Positions 6,690 to 8,246 of a stretch of 8,246 nucleotides of DNA are shown here, one piece after another. A program made the translations under genes and the position numbers. This DNA is from CAJBIL01 sp049295655 (GTDB lineage Bacteria > Pseudomonadota > Gammaproteobacteria > Burkholderiales > Rhodocyclaceae). The DNA is taken from NCBI GenBank assembly GCA_049295655.1, contig JBAQRB010000085.1:1-8246 (forward strand), in the 5' to 3' direction. The stretch's first letter is position 1. Every line of letters begins with the position of its first letter. The notes below the pieces were generated by a model. That model did not search any database. It was not told the DNA's origin and saw only the letters and a list, made by a program, of their open reading frames with translations.

Positions 6690-6846
6690 AACCTGAGAAA
6701 AGCAGTTAACCACAACGAACACAACGAACACAACGAAAAAACAATAGGTTGCGTATTTTTTGAACCCAATGGGTGAGCAAGGAAAAATCTCAAAACTGAG
6801 GCTCTTCGTTGTGTTCGTCGTGCTCGTTGTGGTGTGAACTGAGGTT
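6690..6846. repeat. Imperfect inverted-repeat (foldback) element built of 9-nt units
   Basis: The left arm (6710-6737) is CCAC followed by AACGAACAC, AACGAACAC and AACGAA, i.e. a tandem 9-nt unit. The right arm (6805-6832) is its reverse complement with 26 of 28 positions matching. Arms are 67 nt apart. Pairing continues outward: CAGTT (6703-6707) with AACTG (6837-6841), and AACCT (6690-6694) with AGGTT (6842-6846), with 8 unpaired bases on the left. The 8-bp word AACTGAGG occurs on both sides of the right arm (6794-6801 and 6837-6844). It could fold into a long hairpin in RNA or DNA. It resembles dispersed, non-coding palindromic repeats (REP/MITE-like) found between genes in many proteobacteria. 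It has no transposase; mobility and family are unproven. Confidence 0.75.
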
Positions 6847-6858
6847 TTTAGATTGAAT

Positions 6859-6863
6859 AAGGA
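6859..6863 (+). promoter_or_regulatory. Ribosome binding site of the tri-CheW gene
   Basis: AAGGA ends 8 nt before ATG 6872, good spacing. The in-frame ATG at 6863 overlaps this motif and has no other site upstream, so 6872 is preferred; the difference is three residues. Confidence 0.6.
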
Positions 6864-6871
6864 TGAGTGCG

Positions 6872-8246
6872 ATGGAAATGTTGTTGCTGGAACATGCGGG
6901 ACGCCGCTACGCCGTGAACGCGGCGTGGGTGTCGGAGATTGTCGAGGCGGCGCCGGTGACGCCGCTGCCTTTTGCCCCGGCGTGGGTCGAGGGCCTGGCG
7001 GGCTTGTCGGGGCAGGTGCTGGTGCAGATCGATTTCGGTCAGCGCTTGTCGTTGCCGACGGTGGTCGGAGATGGCACGGTTCTGGTCCTGAATGTGGCCG
7101 GCGAGCGTCTGGCGGCGCGCGTCGATCGGGTGCTTTCGAAAATCGACGTTTTGCCGGAAGCATTGACGCCGCGTCATACGGATGTCGAGGCGGGGGAGGC
7201 TGCCTTTATCAGTGGCGAGTTTGCCTGGGAAGGGCAGTTGGTGCTGTGCGTCAGCGAAATGGCTTTTTCGCTCGATGCGTTGCTGGCCGTCGGCGAGCCG
7301 GAGGGTAACGGCGGCTTGTTGGGTACCGTGCCGGTCGGCGATCAACGGGCAGAGGCGCAGATGGCCGGTGAGGTGACTTGCCTGTTTTTCCGTTGTGCGG
7401 GAGAGGTCTACGGCTTGCGCCTGTCGGATGTCGCCGAGGTGCTGATGGGCGAAGCGCTGACGCCCGTACCGCAAACGCCGGCCGAGGTGGCGGGCATGTT
7501 GCTGTTGCGCGGTTCGCCCTTGCTGGTGCTGTCGCTCGGTGCGCTGCTCGGACGTGCCGACGACGGCGAGCTGACATCGCTGGCGGTGGTCGAGATCGAG
7601 GGCGTTCGTCTGGCGCTGGGGGTCGGCATGGTGCTGGGTATCGAGCGTTTCCCGGTCGATAGCGTTCAGGCTTTGCCGCAATCTGAAGCGGGGCTGGAGG
7701 GCTTTGTGGTGTCGCAGCGGCAGGGGATGGCGGGGCTGATTGCGCTGTCGACCTTGCTTGACCCCGAGCGCATGGCGATTTATGGCAAATTCATGGCAAG
7801 AAGGGCGCAAGAAATGATGAACAAGGAAGGGGCTTCCGATACGAGTACCACCGGCGATGCGGTGACGCGCCTGCTGACTTTCCGGGCGGGCGGCGAGCGT
7901 TGTGCGCTGCCGCTCGACTGGGTGCAACGCGTCGCCGAGGTTGCCGAGGAAGCGGCCGTGCCGGGCAGCGACGGCGATCTGGCCGGCGTGGTGCAGATTC
8001 ATGGCGAGGTGGTGCCGGTGATCGATCTTTGCCAGGCGCTGGGGGCTGCCGACAGCACGCTCGTTTCGGGCGACGGGGCTTATCTGGTGGTCGCTGTCGA
8101 AGGCGGGGTCTGGGCGCTCAAGGTCGATAAGGTCGAGCGCGTGGTCAGCTTGCGCGAGCGCGACATGGAGCCGGTGCGTGCCGATGCGGGCGAATGGATC
8201 GGTTCCGTCGGCAAGCTCGATGGACAGTTGCTCTCCATCATTCGCC
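6872..8246 (+). CDS. Coupling protein with three tandem CheW domains (3' end outside window)
   Basis: The frame is open from ATG 6872 to the right edge (458 codons, no stop). Three CheW-like domains follow each other at about residues 3-150, 168-310 and 331-458. Each shows the pattern of a beta-strand opening, a 'V-x-E-V' helix region and the mid-domain 'G-x-v-(P)-v-x-D' loop. Domain 1: YAVNAAWVSEIVEAAPVTPL, then GLSGQVLVQIDF. Domain 2: YGLRLSDVAEVL, then LLRGSPLLVLSL. Domain 3: CALPLDWVQRVAEV, then IHGEVVPVIDL and the final strand GSVGKLDGQLLSII. CheW domains link receptors to CheA. Multi-CheW proteins are known and may bridge several partners in an array. Only domain 2 keeps the Arg of the canonical 'LRG' motif (R213). 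The window ends at the close of domain 3, so the gene may stop soon after or carry more domains. CheW call confident. Confidence 0.9.
   Translation, partial: MEMLLLEHAGRRYAVNAAWVSEIVEAAPVTPLPFAPAWVEGLAGLSGQVLVQIDFGQRLSLPTVVGDGTVLVLNVAGERLAARVDRVLSKIDVLPEALTPRHTDVEAGEAAFISGEFAWEGQLVLCVSEMAFSLDALLAVGEPEGNGGLLGTVPVGDQRAEAQMAGEVTCLFFRCAGEVYGLRLSDVAEVLMGEALTPVPQTPAEVAGMLLLRGSPLLVLSLGALLGRADDGELTSLAVVEIEGVRLALGVGMVLGIERFPVDSVQALPQSEAGLEGFVVSQRQGMAGLIALSTLLDPERMAIYGKFMARRAQEMMNKEGASDTSTTGDAVTRLLTFRAGGERCALPLDWVQRVAEVAEEAAVPGSDGDLAGVVQIHGEVVPVIDLCQALGAADSTLVSGDGAYLVVAVEGGVWALKVDKVERVVSLRERDMEPVRADAGEWIGSVGKLDGQLLSIIR

Larger units (their letters stand above)
6651..6871. other. Intergenic region between cheR and the tri-CheW gene
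   Basis: This 221-bp gap is more AT-rich than the surrounding genes and contains the inverted-repeat element at 6690-6846. I see no protein gene on either strand; a long minus-strand frame through it is an antisense shadow whose repetitive Thr/Val runs simply translate the repeats. A weak T-run (6845-6849) follows the right arm. The ribosome binding site of the CheW gene lies at its end. Confidence 0.6.

Noticed and set aside
6805..6849. Rho-independent terminator at the right arm of the inverted repeat
   Set aside because: The T-run (6845-6849) is 12 nt beyond the main stem, and the arms are separated by a 67-nt loop, which is not the compact GC-rich stem plus U-tract of an intrinsic terminator.
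5754..7163. Long minus-strand open frame (469 codons) opposite cheR and the repeat region
   Set aside because: It is antisense to well-supported cheR and CheW coding sequence. Its translation has no recognisable domain, and its Thr/Val repeats come from the inverted repeat. Long antisense frames are expected at this GC content.
6853..7308. Plus-strand open frame beginning just before the CheW gene
   Set aside because: It is Gly/Arg-rich and resembles no family. The overlapping frame from 6872 encodes clear CheW domains and continues to the window edge.
5165..8246. Wsp- or Frz-type surface/biofilm signalling operon
   Set aside because: CheR lacks TPR repeats, no hybrid CheA or GGDEF regulator is visible, and the receptors do not match WspA or FrzCD in layout. 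An alternative chemosensory pathway remains possible, but this specific label is not supported.

Overview
The window is a GC-rich (roughly 60%), densely packed chemosensory locus from a Gram-negative bacterium. All genes lie on the plus strand. Codon use, the Aer-type PAS protein beside a membrane receptor, and the style of the MCP signalling tips suggest a motile betaproteobacterium, perhaps of the Rhodocyclales. That assignment is inference; no rRNA or other taxonomic marker is present.

Layout: (1) the 3' end of a methyl-accepting chemotaxis protein (MCP), cut by the left edge (to 685). (2) A 176-aa soluble Aer-type PAS protein (818-1348). It overlaps by 20 nt with (3) a 497-aa MCP (1329-2822) whose only N-terminal feature is a tight two-helix membrane hairpin. 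Together they look like a split aerotaxis/energy-taxis receptor, comparable to Campylobacter CetB/CetA. (4) A 761-aa MCP (2879-5164) with a large periplasmic NIT-like (nitrate/nitrite-sensing type) domain. (5) A stand-alone receiver-domain response regulator (5233-5748) overlapping by 4 nt with (6) a CheR-type receptor methyltransferase (5745-6650). (7) A 221-bp gap (6651-6871) that is mostly filled by an imperfect inverted repeat built of 9-nt units. (8) A protein with three consecutive CheW domains that runs off the right edge (6872-8246).

Together the genes supply three receptors, an adaptation methyltransferase, an output receiver and a multi-domain coupling protein. No CheA kinase or CheB methylesterase is visible; they would be expected outside the window, probably downstream. 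The three MCPs share an almost identical 228-codon output module without a single indel, so they probably plug into the same array and were produced by tandem duplication. Both complete MCPs carry about four successive HAMP-like repeats between membrane and signalling domain.

The families are all known. The less ordinary points are the split PAS/MCP receptor, the poly-HAMP stalks, the degenerate CheW motifs in the tri-CheW protein, the tip substitution in the second MCP, and the palindromic repeat element. I see no clearly new biochemical system.
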